From assembly GCA_036346405.1 (NCBI GenBank), contig CM070566.1, positions 13,511,533 to 13,575,532 on the forward strand: a DNA stretch of 64,000 nt, read 5' to 3'. Numbering within the stretch: position 1 is the first letter of the stretch; each line of letters starts with the position of its first letter. The translations under genes and the position numbers were made by a program. Source of the stretch: Phyllostachys edulis (taxonomy: Eukaryota > Streptophyta > Magnoliopsida > Poales > Poaceae). Positions 22,320-35,155 of the stretch are shown one piece after another. The notes below the pieces were generated by a model. It searched no databases. It was not told the origin of the DNA and saw only the letters and a list, made by a program, of their open reading frames with translations.

Positions 22320-25300
22320 TTAACCTTGCCTTTCTTGATACGAAGGCACATCAAGGAAGAGATCGGGATATTCTTGTCGGAATTGATCTTCACGTTCCCA
22401 AGTAGCTTCATCTTCAGTATGATTGCTCCATTGGACTTTGATGAATTTGATATTGCGATTCCTCGTCTTGCGTTCTGTTTCTTCAAGAATGCGAATAAGA
22501 CGCTCCGGATAAGAAAGATCTGGTTGCAAGTCGAGTTTTTCCAACTCGGTGGCTTCGGTCGGAACGCGAAGACACTTCTTTAATTGAGAAACGTGGTACA
22601 CATTGTGAATATCAGATAGTGATGGTGGCAATTCCAATTGATAGGCCACCGATCCCACTTTTGCTAGGATACAGAATGGTCCTATGTAGCGAGGTGCCAA
22701 CTTGCCTTTAACTTGGAAACGATGCATCCCTTTCATTGGAGAGACTTTAAGGTAGACATGATCATCAACTTTGAAACTCAAATCACGACGACGATGGTCG
22801 GCATAAGATTTTTGGCGAGATTGAGCTGTCCGAAGTCATTCACGAATGACACGGACTTGTTCTTCTGCATCCTCCACCAAGGTTGGACCATAAAATGGTC
22901 TTTCCCCAGCTTCAGACCAGTTCAAGGGTGTCCTACATGCTCTTCCATACAATGCCTCGAAAGGTGACATATGAATGCTGGATTGGAAGCTATTGTTGTA
23001 GGAGAACTCTGCAAAAGGTAAGCATTTCTCCCAATTGTTGCTATAAGATAGCACACAAGCTCGGAGAAGATCTTCTAAAATTTGGTTCACCCTTTCAGTT
23101 TGTCCATCCGTTTGCGGGTGGTAAGCGGAGCTAAAAGATAGATTGGTCCCCATGGCCTTATGAAGGCATCCCCAAAAATAGGATGTGAATTGAGGACCTC
23201 TATCGGACACGATCACTTTTGGGACGCCATGGAGACAAACAATTCTTGAAATATAAAGCTCGGCTAACTTGTCTCCGCGATAAGTGGTCTTGACAGGAAT
23301 AAAGTGAGCAACCTTTGTCAAGCGATCGACGATCACCCAAATAGAATCGAACCCAGATTGAGTCCTTGGAAGGCCGGTGATAAAATCCATGCCAACTTCT
23401 TCCCATTTCCACTTGGGAATGGGCAGGGGTTGTAGAGTACCTGCTGGCTTCAAATGCTCAGCCTTGACTCTTTGGCATACATCACAACCGGCAACATATT
23501 GAGCGATTTGATGTTTCATTCGACTCCACCAAAGTCGTTTCTTCAAATCTTGATACATCTTGGTACTACCTGGATGAATGGAGAACTTAGAATCATGAGC
23601 CTCTTTGAGAATGACCTCTCTCAAAGTGTGATCAAAAGGTACTACCAACCGGTTTCCGAAACAAAGGGCACCATGTGCATCTTCTTTGAAGCATTTGGCC
23701 TTGCCTCTCTTCATTTCTTCCCGGATCTTTGCGACTTCCAAGTCAGACTTTTGGGCCTCTCTAATTTGGTCCTCAAGTGTAAAATTCACACTTAGGGCAG
23801 CTAGAGAACCTTCTTCAATTATTTCTAGGTGGAGACGTTGCATTGCAGCACACAATCCTGCTGAAAATGGAGTTACCGATAAACAGTTGCATTGATATTT
23901 TCAGCTCAATGCATCGGCAACCACATTGGCTTTTCCAGGATGATAGTGAAGTCCCATATCATAATCTTTGATCAACTCAAGCCATCTTCTTTGTCTCAAG
24001 TTCAGATCGGCTTGGGTGAAAATGTATTTGAGACTTTTATGGTCAGTGTAGATCTCACAACGATTACCTATGAGGTAATGTCGCCAAATCTTTAAAGCAT
24101 GGACTACAGCTGCAAGCTCCAAGTCATGCGTGGGATAATTAACTTCATGAGGCCTCAATTGCCTCGATGCATATGCCACCACTCGGCCCTCTTGCATGAG
24201 CACACAACCAAGCCCGTGGCGAGATGCATCACAATAAATATCGAAGCTCTTATGGATATCTGGCAGGACTAGGACTGGAGCTTTGGTCAGAAGATCTCTC
24301 AAGGTGTGAAAACTTTCCTCACATTCTGCTGACCATTCGAATTTCTTTTCCTTCTTTAAAAGTTGGGTCATTGGCCTTGCAATTTTGGAGAAGTCCTTGA
24401 TGAATCTGCGGTAGTATCCCACAAGTCCAAGAAAACTGCGAATGTCGGTGACGCTCTTGGGTTGTTTCTAGTCAAGCACATCTTGCACTTTGCTTGGATC
24501 AACAGCGACACCGCCCTTGGATAGTACATGACCCAAGAAACTGACTTTGTGCACCCAAAATTCACATTTGCTGAATTTGGCATACAGTTGATGCTGCCGA
24601 AGCTTTTCCAACACAAGCCGCAGGTGCTGCTCGTGTTCTTCATCAGACTTTGAGTAAATAAGGATATCATCGATGAATACAACAACAAACTTATCTAAGT
24701 ACTCCATGAAAACCGAATTCATTAGGTTCATGAAGTATGCTGGAGCATTCGTCAATCCAAAAGACATAACAGTGTACTCGTACAGACCGTAGCGAGTAGA
24801 GAATGCTGTCTTCGGGATGTCTTCCACTCTGACCTTGATTTGATGGTAGCCCAATCTCAAATCTATCTTGGAGAAAACCTGGGCTCCATTTAATTGATCG
24901 AACAAATCATCTATCGTCGGAAGTGGATACTTGTTCTTGATAGTAACCTCGTTTAACGGACGGTAGTCAACACACATCCGCAAACTCTTATCCTTCTTCT
25001 TGACAAAGATAGCCGGACATCCCCAAGGCGAGGAGCTCGGCCTAATGAATCCCTTATCTTGAAGTTCCTTGAGTTGTGCTTTCAATTCAACCAACTCATT
25101 TGGGGGCATCCGATACGGCTATTTGGAGATTGGCGCGGTACCGGGCGCAAGCTCAATGACAAATTCAACTTCGCGATCAGGGGGCATGCCTGGAAGTTCT
25201 TCGGGAAAGACATCTGGGTATTCACATACTACTGGTACTTTATCCAATTCAAGTGAAGTACTAGCCTCTAGGGCATAAAGATGAGAATTGCCCACTGAAG

Positions 25301-25660
25301 GGGTAAAAACAACTAAGCTGCCGTCCTCACTTGTGACTGAAATAGACCGTCGAGCACAATCGATCTTTCCCTAATTTTTGGACAGCTAATCCATCCCCAA
25401 GATCACATCAATACCCACTGAATTTATCACAATTAAATTTGCCAAGAAGTGAGTCTTTTCAATTTCCACCTTTACGCCCCGACAAACTTGATCGGTTTGG
25501 AAAACCGATCCGGTGACTGAATTTGATAAGGTGGCTGAAGCTTAAGCATTTTAAATTGATTAAGTGCAGCATATTCTCTTTTATGAATGAATGAGATGCT
25601 CTGAATCAAATAAAAGCGATCTTTGGACAAGAATTAACAAGGAGGGTACCCTACGACGTC
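22320..25660 (-). pseudogene. pol: pol polyprotein of element B (PR-RT-RH-IN-chromodomain)
   Basis: Protease (25660-25380) is badly decayed; one or more bases are lost at the DSGA active-site codons and several stops follow. RT at 25109-24468 keeps FSKIDLR and FIDDILIYS. RNase H is at 24422-23901 (DASRHGLGCVL, YTDHKSL). Integrase is at 23855-22836 with CDVCQRV, GMDFITGLP, VSDRGPQFTS and DGQTERVNQ, so the acidic triad looks intact. The tail at 22781-22320 ends in a chromodomain-like VQWSNHTEDEATWERE. In-frame stops near 25120, at 24468, 23901 and 22836 break the frame, each at a position where element A has Gln, Arg, Trp or another sense codon. It is better preserved than element A over RT and integrase. 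Confidence 0.92.
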
Positions 25661-26861
25661 AGGCGCGCTTCGCCTCCTCACTGTGGCGTGGTTGACTCGC
25701 CCACGCAGGGACCGAGGAGGGGTAGATGCTGCCCTCGAAGGTGGTGTAGGTCTTGTCGTAGCTGATGGTGTAGGAGCTCTGTAGGTCTGAGGCATCCCTC
25801 GCTGCTTGGCGAGGCACTTATCTGCATAGTGGCCCTGACGACCACAATGATAGCAAGTGACATTAGGTCTGTAAGGGCTGCTGCCTTGGGAGTTCTTACC
25901 CCCATTGAATCACTGTGCTGCTGAATGAGAAGACTGTGGGGTCGCCGAGGAAGTCCTCGGTGGCACTGGAGCCTGATAACGAGATGCCTGGGGTGGTCCG
26001 GTGCGCTGCCGGGGAAAACTGCCGCTAGCTGAACTCTGTGCTGCCTTCTTCCTCTTCTTGGATTCTTCTAAGGCCACACTTTTGTGTTCTACCACTATGG
26101 CTTTGTTCACCATGTGCTGGAAGTTGCGGAAGTCATGTACAGCTAAGGCTAGCTGCATCTCCTCGGTCAAACCGTTCATGAAAGCAGTTACAGGCGGCGT
26201 CGATGGAGACGTCATCCGGTGCATAACGAGCTAATGAGTTAAACTCGTGAAGATACTCGGTGACAGTCTTCTTTCCTTACTTCAAAGCAAGAAACTGCTG
26301 CTGCTTGATGGACATGACCCCCTCAGGAATATGGGCCTCTTTGAAAGCTGCTCTAAACTCATTCCATGAGGGAATGTCTCCGTCGATTTAAATGGCGGAA
26401 AAGTTATCCCACCATGCACTAGCAGCTCCCTCCAGCTGATAGCTGGCAAAGAGAACTCTCTCAACGCCTGTGCATTGGGCAATGGCTAGCTTCTTCTCAA
26501 TGTCTCGCAGCCAATCTTCTGCCTCCATTGGGTCTTCGGTGCCCGCAAAGGTTGGAGGGTTAGTCCGCTGAAATTCAGCGAGACCTCCATGAGACCTATG
26601 ATTCCCACCTCCCCCTACTGTTGCGGAAGTAGGAGAGGTGTTGCGAGCGATAGCTTCAAGAAATCTCGTCTGATCCATATGATTCCTCTCTATTTGAGCC
26701 AACACCTCTGCCATGGTAGGAGGTGGTGGAAGTGCTCCCTCGGGTGTGCGACCACGCTGATGAGGTTGGTGAGAAGGTTCACCCATCGCAACAGAACGAT
26801 GTTCAAGGGGTGGAGACCCCTCGTCACACTGCGCTCTTGAGCGAGTGTTGGGACCTGTCAT
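25661..26861 (-). pseudogene. gag: gag of element B
   Basis: Starts at ATG 26861 with MTGPNTRSRAQ. Capsid landmarks are EFQRTNPPTF, EAEDWLRDIEKKL and ASAWWDNF. Stops at 26388 (CAA to TAA in context) and near 26280 break the frame, with a further shift around 26200. The C-terminal part (26200-25910) is Ser/Pro rich. An intact CCHC zinc knuckle, CYHCGRQGHYADKC, lies near 25860-25815 in another frame. The protein order matches gag of element A, whose zinc knuckle has lost its histidine. Confidence 0.88.
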
Positions 26862-27182
26862 CCTGTAGTGGCAAGGATGGTTAGATAGATTAACAGATTA
26901 TAAATAAGCATGCATAATGATATATTTACAAAAATACACAAGAACACAACACCAAAAGGGGGTACAAAGGCACCATGGCCAGTACAAGATCCATTAAAAC
27001 AAATCATAGGATTTCGGTACAATTACATTGATATTAGCCCGTAGGCGAATGGTAAATGCCCGAAATAAAAGTTCTTGCAAATAACACAACGGTTTCAAAC
27101 AACTACTAGACAATTACAATAATTCAAAGATACACGCATCGCTGTACCCATGATAAGACAGCAAGCTCACGACCCTAATATC

Positions 27183-27880
27183 CTAGATATGGTGCCGGTC
27201 AAAGTTCACCGGAAACTCATCAAGAAGATGGCATTCCGGGGATCCTGTATCATCGGGGTGCCGTAGGTTAGGAAGACGCAATGGTGATCCTGTGCCATTC
27301 ATACGGCCTGTCAACGCGGGAAGACGATACTCTGGTGGCGCAGAAAGGTATGGGGAGATTACATTAGCGCCATAAAGCACATCGGGATGAATGAGTCTCA
27401 TGTCACACATGAGCCATAAGTGCTCCTGAGCTTCAATGAGACGGCGCCGCGTCTCCTCTAACTCATGCACAGTGCAGCGATGAATCTGGTCCATGATACG
27501 AACCAGTCTCGCCAACTGCCGTACCTGAGGATCTTCGCCAAACTGGATCCTGGCAAATCTGCTCACTTCCCCGACATGTTCTTGCATGGGGAAATGATCA
27601 TAGGGTGGCTGGGACAACTCCATCAAATCATAGCGAAGGCGACACATAGCCGCTCGAGCCACTTCCTGAAGTGCCATGGCCTCCGAAGTGCTATACTCCT
27701 GAAATCGGTATGGAATGCTTAGGTAACACGACTAGCAATGATGTCTATCAACGCCATGTACTCCTCCATCCACGGTCCTCGGTCTCGACGATAAATGGAG
27801 TACGTCGGTGATGCGTGAAGTTCGCCCTCCACATCATGTCGGCAGTAACGCAGGGTATCCTTCAACATCTTCAGCTTGAG
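27183..27880 (-). pseudogene. Extra ORF upstream of gag, element B
   Basis: An open frame of 164 codons from 27677 to 27183 holds DLMELSQPPYDHFP, IQFGEDPQVRQLARL, IMDQIHRC, ELEETRRRL and HPDVLYGAN, and ends LLDEFPVNFD. Upstream (27880-27680), after a frameshift, SIYRRDRGPWMEEY extends the similarity. The same protein is encoded in element A at 2361-3176, with the same relation to gag and the same ending (LLDEFPVNF). No known domain recognised. The shared blocks in two LTR families suggest selection on the protein before the elements decayed. Confidence 0.72.
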
Positions 27881-28107
27881 TCTCACGGACAAGGTACTGA
27901 GGATTCATCTAAAGGACAAGAAGGACAAGGTAAGTAAGTTTTGCAAATCCAAACCAGAATAAGACAAGGAATGATACTAAGATGGATGAGGAATAAAAGA
28001 TATTCCTAACTTAAACTTTACAAAGTAGTTTTGATACTTGAAAATATTTTGACCAAGGGACTTGCTAAACTTAACGCATGATGTTATTTCTAACCTCTGA
28101 TCGGTAT
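27881..28107 (-). other. 5' untranslated leader of element B
   Basis: AT-rich sequence between the primer site and the extra ORF. It corresponds in position to 2183-2360 of element A. No coding signal seen. Confidence 0.6.
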
Positions 28108-28120
28108 GGCTCGATACTAA
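28108..28120 (-). other. Primer-binding site of element B (decayed)
   Basis: On the minus strand TTAGTATCGAGCC, next to the 5' LTR end. It is the tRNA-Met site TGGTATCAGAGCC with one substitution and one base lost. Confidence 0.75.
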
Positions 28121-28709
28121 CGCTTTGTGAGGAACCCCGAATTATCTCCTTAAGACCGAGACTAAGCATGGTCTTAAGGACATAACCCTTGAGCCTCAAG
28201 TAAATGGATTCCAACTTAACTCGGTCTAAGTGAGAGGTTTAACTAAAACTAGAGCCCGACGATCATCTTGCTTGCTCCCTTGCAAGCACTACATGATTGC
28301 GGTTCTCCAACTAGTCAAACACTACACTTAGTGGGTTAAATAGGAAGCCACTAACAGCGAGCATGCAATCATATTGGCTCCCAAGATCAGCGACCAATAT
28401 GCTCATACTCTCATACAACGTTGATCACATCCATACAACAACATCCATAGATAGTCCAAAAGACATACAACATAATAGTTAAAGTCTACAACTATTACAT
28501 CCGGCCGACCGGCCAAATTCAAATAAGAGTAATAAGTAGCAGTGGAAACGAGTAAATAAAACCAAAAGTCCAGCAGTGGTGTGCCCCATAACCCATCGGC
28601 AACCGACTGGAGTTAACAGATAGCACTACTCGTCAGCGTCGCCTAAATCGACGCTAACAAGATCAACAGTCTCGTAGTCTTCACCTAAAAGCCAGTAGAC
28701 AAACTGGAT

Positions 28710-28725
28710 GAGTACAATTGTACTC
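28710..28725 (-). promoter_or_regulatory. Conserved LTR hairpin, element B 5' LTR
   Basis: GAGTAC-AATT-GTACTC, identical stem and loop to the copy at 18060. Confidence 0.5.
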
Positions 28726-29053
28726 ATGAGTCTTATACAAATCAAAAATAATGTATGCTAGAGGTTATTCCAAAGGATGGCTCATATTGGCTTAGTTTTG
28801 CAAAAGAGACGCAACAATTTACAACCTACACATACTAGTATTTCAAGTGCCATTTCAAAATCAGATTTGAAGTAGAAGTAAAGCATGTGAATAAGTAGTA
28901 AATTGAACAACAAATGAACCATACAAATGACAAAGTGGCTATCCACTTTGATACTACAACAAACATGAATATCCCATTCATGACAATACCAAGTTATACC
29001 ACAATTTTAATTTCAAGTCTAACAATAAGTAGCCACAAACTCAAGCGGTTAAA

Positions 29054-29083
29054 TCGTAACCATGGACACAGACTATTCGAATA
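29054..29083 (-). promoter_or_regulatory. Conserved LTR palindrome block, element B 5' LTR
   Basis: TATTCGAATA at 29074-29083. The neighbouring GTCC..GGAC repeat is partly decayed here (CGTAACCATGGAC). Confidence 0.45.
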
Positions 29084-32000
29084 GATTTATACCTCATGAG
29101 GGTGTACTACTTTACCCACACGACTTGATTAGCCCGTAAGCCTCCGGATGCCTCCGAATATAGCATACTTCCTATGGTATGCGGTAGATAAATCAAGATA
29201 TGGTCATTTTAGCAAGAAGATCCTATTGGGCTAAGTCCATAAAACCACAGGCTCCTAGGCAACATAAGGCGCCACGGTCTATATGCCCTATCGCCCATAA
29301 GGAAAACATAGGACTTCACGGTCCCATGCTGTTCAATTCCACCACTGTGGGACCTAACACAACAAAATCTTCCCCCTACTTAACCATACAGTGCCCATAC
29401 GCCGCGTGTGTTAGCCCGAGTTTTGCTTGAACCGTAGGTACCCAAAGTTCGGTCCTTAACTGTCCAGACAAGTCCAACACTTACCCAATGCTCGTGCACA
29501 AAGACACCATCACTAACATCCACTTGTCCAGACCAAAACTCATTTAAAATGATAAAATTTAACTCAATAAAATAGATACGAAGATCTGAAACAAAAGTAT
29601 ATAATAAAAGTGGTGTATATCCCATAATTGTCGGGTTAATCCCGACAATCATCTACCGGTTCTAGACTTGCATGGCTAAGCAAACTCGAACATTATAATT
29701 CACACAAAGCCTATCTTAAGCATGTGGTACTGGAGTAATTCATGATTCAAGATAAACCTCAAAGAATAGGATATAACTATTCTACACATCACAAAAATAG
29801 CGATATTAACAAAATAGCATGCAAGTAATTATCATTGCACTAACTTAACAAAACTGGGATCAAATATGATGCAAAAAGAAAGTTCAAATGATGCTTGCCT
29901 TGCTGGTAGATAAGCTACTCTCCCTCAATAGCGTAAAGGTCGATATCAATAGGCTCGGTATCTAAACAAATACAATACCGAATAAATATCGAGAAATACT
30001 CAAAAACTCAAAATGCTCATAAATGCATGATTTTTCTACAGTAGGTAAATCATGATTTTAGATGAATTTAGGTGAAAGAATTTCTCCATTTGGATTTAGC
30101 ATGTGAGAGTTATAACGATTTCAGTTTCAGCTTTCAATACATCCTCTTCAAGTAATTTAATTATGAGGTCAAAATTTGTAGAGCATTAGTGGAACAGAGG
30201 GTTATATGGATAAATAGGGAATATTATTACAAGACTAAATCAGTTGAGCTTGTCTCATTTGGAATTTTCATGATTTAGTTATTCATTTTCAAAGTTATCA
30301 GCCTTTTCTATTGTAAAAATATTAAGTTTATGGATCATTTTCCATAGTAATACTCTCTGCTACAGAGACCAGTTTGAAACCAATTTTAATATAAAGTTCA
30401 TCAAAAATGAAAATTATCAGAAGTGGTTTCATCCATTTTGGAGTTAGGATGTATTTGTTATGCAATTTTAAAGTTAACAACATTTACTAGTATACAAATA
30501 ATTTGGGGTTTTGGATTATCTTCCACCAAATACATTTTCTGGGACAGTGATGTGTGTGAAACCAATTTTATAATAAAGTTTAGTTAAAATTAAAACTACC
30601 AAAATTAGTTTCTTTTTTTTGGACTTAATATGAATTAGTTATGTATTTTTGAAGTTATACATATTTTTCAGTGTGCAAATAAACCTATTTCGGATTTTAT
30701 AAAGCGTCTAACACTTTTCTTACCGAGGGCTTGCTAGCCGCGGTCACTGACAGTGGGTCGTATTTGTCGATGTCATGATTCAACAGAGTGGGTCCCCAAA
30801 CACCGCAGCATACGGTGCCGTGCTTTCTGGCAAATGGGCCCGGTCGATCTCTCCATTCCTTCACTTAAGGTCCCGGTTTTCTGTGCGTGGTCCCACCCAG
30901 CAGTGACTCAATGCGACGGCTAAGGACAGCGTTTAAATTCTTAATCCAATCATTAGTATTAAAGACCGTCATTTGTCGTAACGACTGACTCTGATGGAGT
31001 CGCGTCGGCCCCACGACCTGCGTGGTTGCGGCGGCTCGCCGCGCTATGGCGCCACAATGGCGTGATCGATGGCCTTTGACAGTGCGCAATAGTATTGCAC
31101 ACCTAGTGGTGGCAATCTTGCCGTGCTCTGACTCTGTCTGCGTGACTAGCCGACGGCGAGCAGCGGTGCTAGGTACTGGAAACACGGCAACAGCAAGGTG
31201 AAGCTCTGCAGCGCAATCAAGCGGGTGCCCGAGGTCTAGGGGACTAATGAGGGGTTACCTCAGCTGATAAGGGCGATCGAGGAGCTTGAGGGTTGATGAA
31301 GCTTGACCGAGTGAAGAAGATGATGGCGTGCGGCTTTAGGCGAAAGGGAGTTTGAGCAAAAGGAGCAAGGAGGTGCTCGGGTTAGCTCAAGTACCACAAT
31401 AGCATGTTATGAGAGCAAAGAATCGATCGGAGACTTACTAGCCGAGCTGGAGACAGCGGGGAGATGTCGTGACGTAAAAGGAAATTTCAAAATTCGACAC
31501 TTCGAGAAGCGATGGTGAAATTGATTTAGGGTAAAGAATTATAATGCCCTAATGCACATTATGACGCGCAAGATGGAGGATAATACCTCTCGGAGACAAG
31601 TGCTGACTTGAGGATTTCCTCTGGAGCGCGCTCTGGAAATGGCCGAGAGTTTAAAGATGAACCAGAAGCTACAAAGCAATCGAAGCACTGAGATTAGGCA
31701 AAATGGACAAGGCATTGAGTATACAATTGAGGGCTACCACCCGGTCAATGCTTACCGAAGAGGAGAGCACAGGAGAGCTTCTCCTTCCTCAGACCGAGAG
31801 GAAAGATGGGGACAAAGGAGCTACCAAGGGGTGTTAAGGGCAAAGCGGCGGAGATGGGTGCGGTGCAGAGAGGAACGCCCGGAGTGGCTCACTTGGCGGT
31901 GGGCGACAGGCTCAGAGGCCGAAGGATTCAGCGGCAGCGTGGAGCTCGGCCTCTCTGTGGCCTTGCCGTTGGAGAAGATGGCCTGACAGATGGGACCGAG

Positions 32001-32718
32001 GAGGAGCGACTCAAAGCGCGGAGAGAAATGTGGCTCAACGAACACCATTAGATCGGGATCTAACGGCAGGGATTTAACGAAGTGTTAAGAGCTGCCGAAG
32101 AGGTGTGACGATCTGGACCGCCGAGTTTTGATCCAACGCTTGCATGTATAGGTGCATTTAGGTGGCTAGACCAAGCCGCTCCGCCGGGTCAGACTCGGGT
32201 CCAATGAACAGGACCGACCAGTTAGGTTTAGGCTTTTGACTAGGATTTAATTTGTTTTCTCCACTTTGACCAAGGTGTTAAAAATAGAAATAAATTTCCT
32301 AAAATTGTGAAATAATTCACAGGGGTTCCTGGGTAGGTCTAGTGTCTATAAAAATTATTTAAACCTACTATTCATGATATAATTTGTATAATATAAATTC
32401 AAACTTAGTGTAAGTCATTAAATGATGTTTGAATTTTCTTAGGTTTAAACCAGTCCAAACAATTTGGGAAAAATTATGTTAATTCATTATACTAGTTCTA
32501 GTATTTGAATAAATTATTTCCATGTGAGGTTCATAAGGTTTTGTTCCTATTTTCATTTGGAGTTGAATTACAAGATGTAAGTTTAACACTTGTTTAAGAT
32601 TTTCCAAGTGCAATAAATTATGCAAAAGTTTCTAAATCATGATGCATGCTAATGATATGCATAGTAATTCTCTTTATTAATTTGGGGATGTGACACCCCC
32701 CCCCCTCGACTTCCACCA

Positions 32719-32840
32719 TGGCTGCTCGTCCTTGTGCTGGTCTCTCTGAGTTGACCTTGAACTTCCATTGTGTGGGATGCTCAATGGGCTGCTCGTCCTT
32801 GCGCCGGTCTCTCTGAGTTGACCTCGAACTCTCAGAGGTG
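32719..32840. repeat. Two-copy tandem repeat (about 70 bp)
   Basis: GCTGCTCGTCCTTG followed by GGTCTCTCTGAGTTGACC occurs at about 32721 and again at about 32790. It lies just outside element B. Confidence 0.75.
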
Positions 32841-32894
32841 GTGTGAGCAGGATAGATGGACGTTCCTCTTGCGGCCAATTGCGTGTGTGTGAGC

Positions 32895-33690
32895 GGAAAA
32901 AGCCAATTGCGTGTGGAATTGTCAATGGGATGTATGCTTCTTTGATGGTGGTGTAAGACATAGACTTGTTTGCGAACTACCCGGCCTAAACGGACTACTC
33001 GGTCCGAGCTCGACACTATTCGGGCCAGGTTTGGGACTGGAATTACAGCTCAAAAGAAGCCTGGTTCAGCGCGAAATCCGGAATAAACACAATAAAAAAA
33101 TGAAAATTTATTTTTAAATCCGGAAAATAAATTAAATAATACCTTTTTATTCCGAAAAATGATTAAAATAATATATTTAAACAAAAAAGAATTTTTGGGC
33201 AGAGACGAGGCTAGGCTCGGGCTTGCTTGTCTGCTCTTACACCGGCTTTTCAAGCTTCAAGCGAAGCCAGGAAGCTTCGCCCGCCTAGCCCGCCGTTTGA
33301 ACAAGTCTGGTAAGACATAAAAATACTAAAATCTTCCAAAGGTACCATGGATGGTGAGTTGGAACGATGTGACTCGTTGTTAGTGCGTAGGGCCTGAGCA
33401 AAGTTGGGTTTGAGCTTGTGGATTAATACCTTACATGTTACTGAAAATTCTCAAAATACTTGATATAATAAGTGATATATAAGTGATAATACAAACATTC
33501 GATGACAAAGAAGAAATTATTCACCGACAGTTGCAGCTCCAAACAGGAAAAATGCCAATTGCGTTTGGAATTGTCAATGGGATGTATGCTTCTCCGATGG
33601 TGGTGTAAGAAATATAGAAATACTAAAATCTTCCAAAGGTACGTTGTTAGTGCGTAGGGCCTGAGCAAAGTTGGCTTTGAACTTGTCCAG
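32895..33690. repeat. Imperfect direct duplication split by a hAT element
   Basis: The unit with GGAATTGTCAATGGGATGTA, then AATACTAAAATCTTCCAAAG and GCGTAGGGCCTGAGCAAAG, is present at 32903-32960 plus 33318-33430, and again at about 33553-33690. The first copy is interrupted at 32961-33309; the second is uninterrupted. Confidence 0.75.
32961..33309. mobile_element. Non-autonomous hAT element (349 bp)
   Basis: Flanked by a perfect 8-bp target duplication GTAAGACA (32953-32960 and 33310-33317). Ends are TAGACTTGTTTGCGAAC on the left and, read inward from the right, CAGACTTGTTCAAAC, an imperfect terminal inverted repeat of the hAT kind. The paralogous sequence at 33595-33625 has a single GTAAGAAA and no insert, giving an empty-site comparison. 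No coding capacity. Confidence 0.75.
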
Positions 33691-33699
33691 GCTTTATAT

Positions 33700-34440
33700 T
33701 CGCACACACACATTTAGATTCGCACAATGCCACTTTCATTATTTTTCTTGCATTTTCCTACTTTTCCTACCACACGCCGCCTCCATTCCTAAAAGCGCAA
33801 GATGTTCTTTGGCTAGTGTGTGATGGCTATTAGTTTCATGACTTGAGCGGAATTAATTATGTGAAATTTTGGTGTGAGATGACTTGGGAAAAAAAAAGTT
33901 CAGTTTTTAGTATAATGATGTGAGAGTAAGAAGGGTGTTATGAGACAAGCACACAATTGCACATACGACTTAAACAAAGCATGCAAAGTTAACATTCATT
34001 TGCACTCAAGTGCATATCCCTTACATCGAATCGTCATACAAATATCAACTACTATAGAGCATCTTTCACAAGTTTGCGGGGGCCTAGTTGAACCCAGGAC
34101 GTAAAGCGACATTTTCCCACAGTTAGGTAATGACCCTAAATTGAGTTTCTGTTTGAAAGTGCTTGAAAACATATTGGCATTGATTTTAAACTTTTCTTGC
34201 TTTTCGTAATTATCTAAAAGCTTCTCTTAAAAGTTGCAGCAACAAAACAATTTTTAAGAAAAATGAAAGCTCGAGAAAATAGTGGGGATAATTTTATTAA
34301 AAACCGAGATAAAGTTAGGAGCCTCCCAAAACTTTTCATAATTTTTAGAGTTCATTTACAATATTTAAAAATTCCTCAAACCTTTTAGCTTTTATCAAAA
34401 TTCCAAACTCTTTTTTTTTTCTCGCCGCTCCTTGGGCCGA
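33700..34440. repeat. Dispersed repeat, copy 1 (truncated)
   Basis: Matches 59838-60955 in the same orientation, from ATTTAGATTCGCACAATGCC to CTCCTTGGG. It ends where the LTR of element C begins (34452). Nature unknown; no ORF. Confidence 0.75.
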
Positions 34441-34831
34441 AAACTACTGATGTCGGGACCCTGGATATGCAACTCTGGGATTCTCTGTGCATTCTGAACT
34501 AGTCTCATGATCAGTAGTTAGTCCACACAGTTGCAACATGGATGAAATCATATCCATACAACGAAAATAGCTAATGAAGCAGACAAATTAATACTTAGTA
34601 GCAAAATGACCTTATGGTCAAGGTTATATAGAGTTTGCCACGCAGGGCTAAAGACAAAAGATACACTTGCAGCGAAAACCAAACAACTCGTAGTGGCCAT
34701 ACGACATGCCCACAGGCAATCGAGTGGAGGACGCGACCTAGTTCGCGTGGTCTTCAAAGTAATCTTCCTCATAGAACTCGGTGCTCCCCGGGTCTTCTTC
34801 GAAGACTGATCAACAAATAGCGCAAAGCCAT

Positions 34832-34848
34832 GAGTACTTAAAGTACTC
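34832..34848 (-). promoter_or_regulatory. Conserved LTR hairpin, element C
   Basis: GAGTAC, five bases, GTACTC, followed (plus strand) by AGCAAG, the reverse of the CTTGC found beside the other copies. Confidence 0.5.
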
Positions 34849-35125
34849 AGCAAGTCGTAGGGAACAATATGCAAATAGTATTCATGCAAGGCTTGACAAT
34901 GATAGCTTTAAGTTTAATTTGTAGAAAGTAGTATTGACATTAGATACAATAAGTAGATTGTAAAGCACAATTCAAAAGATTAATACATAAGTAATCAAGT
35001 TTCTTTGAAATAGCTCGTGAACACCCTTTTCACTTTCCAACCATCCACCAAAACCAACTACTCGTATCCATCCAACCCAACATTTTTGCGAAAATCTACC
35101 CCTCGTGTGAAATCACCAGGCATTG

Positions 35126-35155
35126 TCCATAACCGAGGACACAGCTATTCGAATA
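35126..35155 (-). promoter_or_regulatory. Conserved LTR palindrome block, element C
   Basis: TATTCGAATA at 35146-35155, with GTCCATAACCGAGGAC beside it: the same two-part block as in A and B. Confidence 0.5.

Larger units (their letters stand above)
17474..32695 (-). mobile_element. Ty3/gypsy chromovirus B (Tekay/Del-like)
   Basis: A near-complete element in reverse orientation: 5' LTR 28126-32695, primer site, extra ORF, gag, pol, polypurine tract and 3' LTR 17474-22145. It has the same domain order as element A and closely similar proteins, but clearly different LTRs (4.57 and 4.67 kb). Flanks CACCC (17469-17473) and CCCCC (32696-32700) could be a target duplication with one mismatch. Many stops make it non-autonomous. 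Confidence 0.92.
28126..32695 (-). repeat. 5' LTR of element B (4570 bp)
   Basis: Matches 17474-22145 along its whole length. Most of it differs only by scattered changes, but 30740-32050 has many small losses relative to the other LTR, mostly of G or C bases. Confidence 0.93.
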
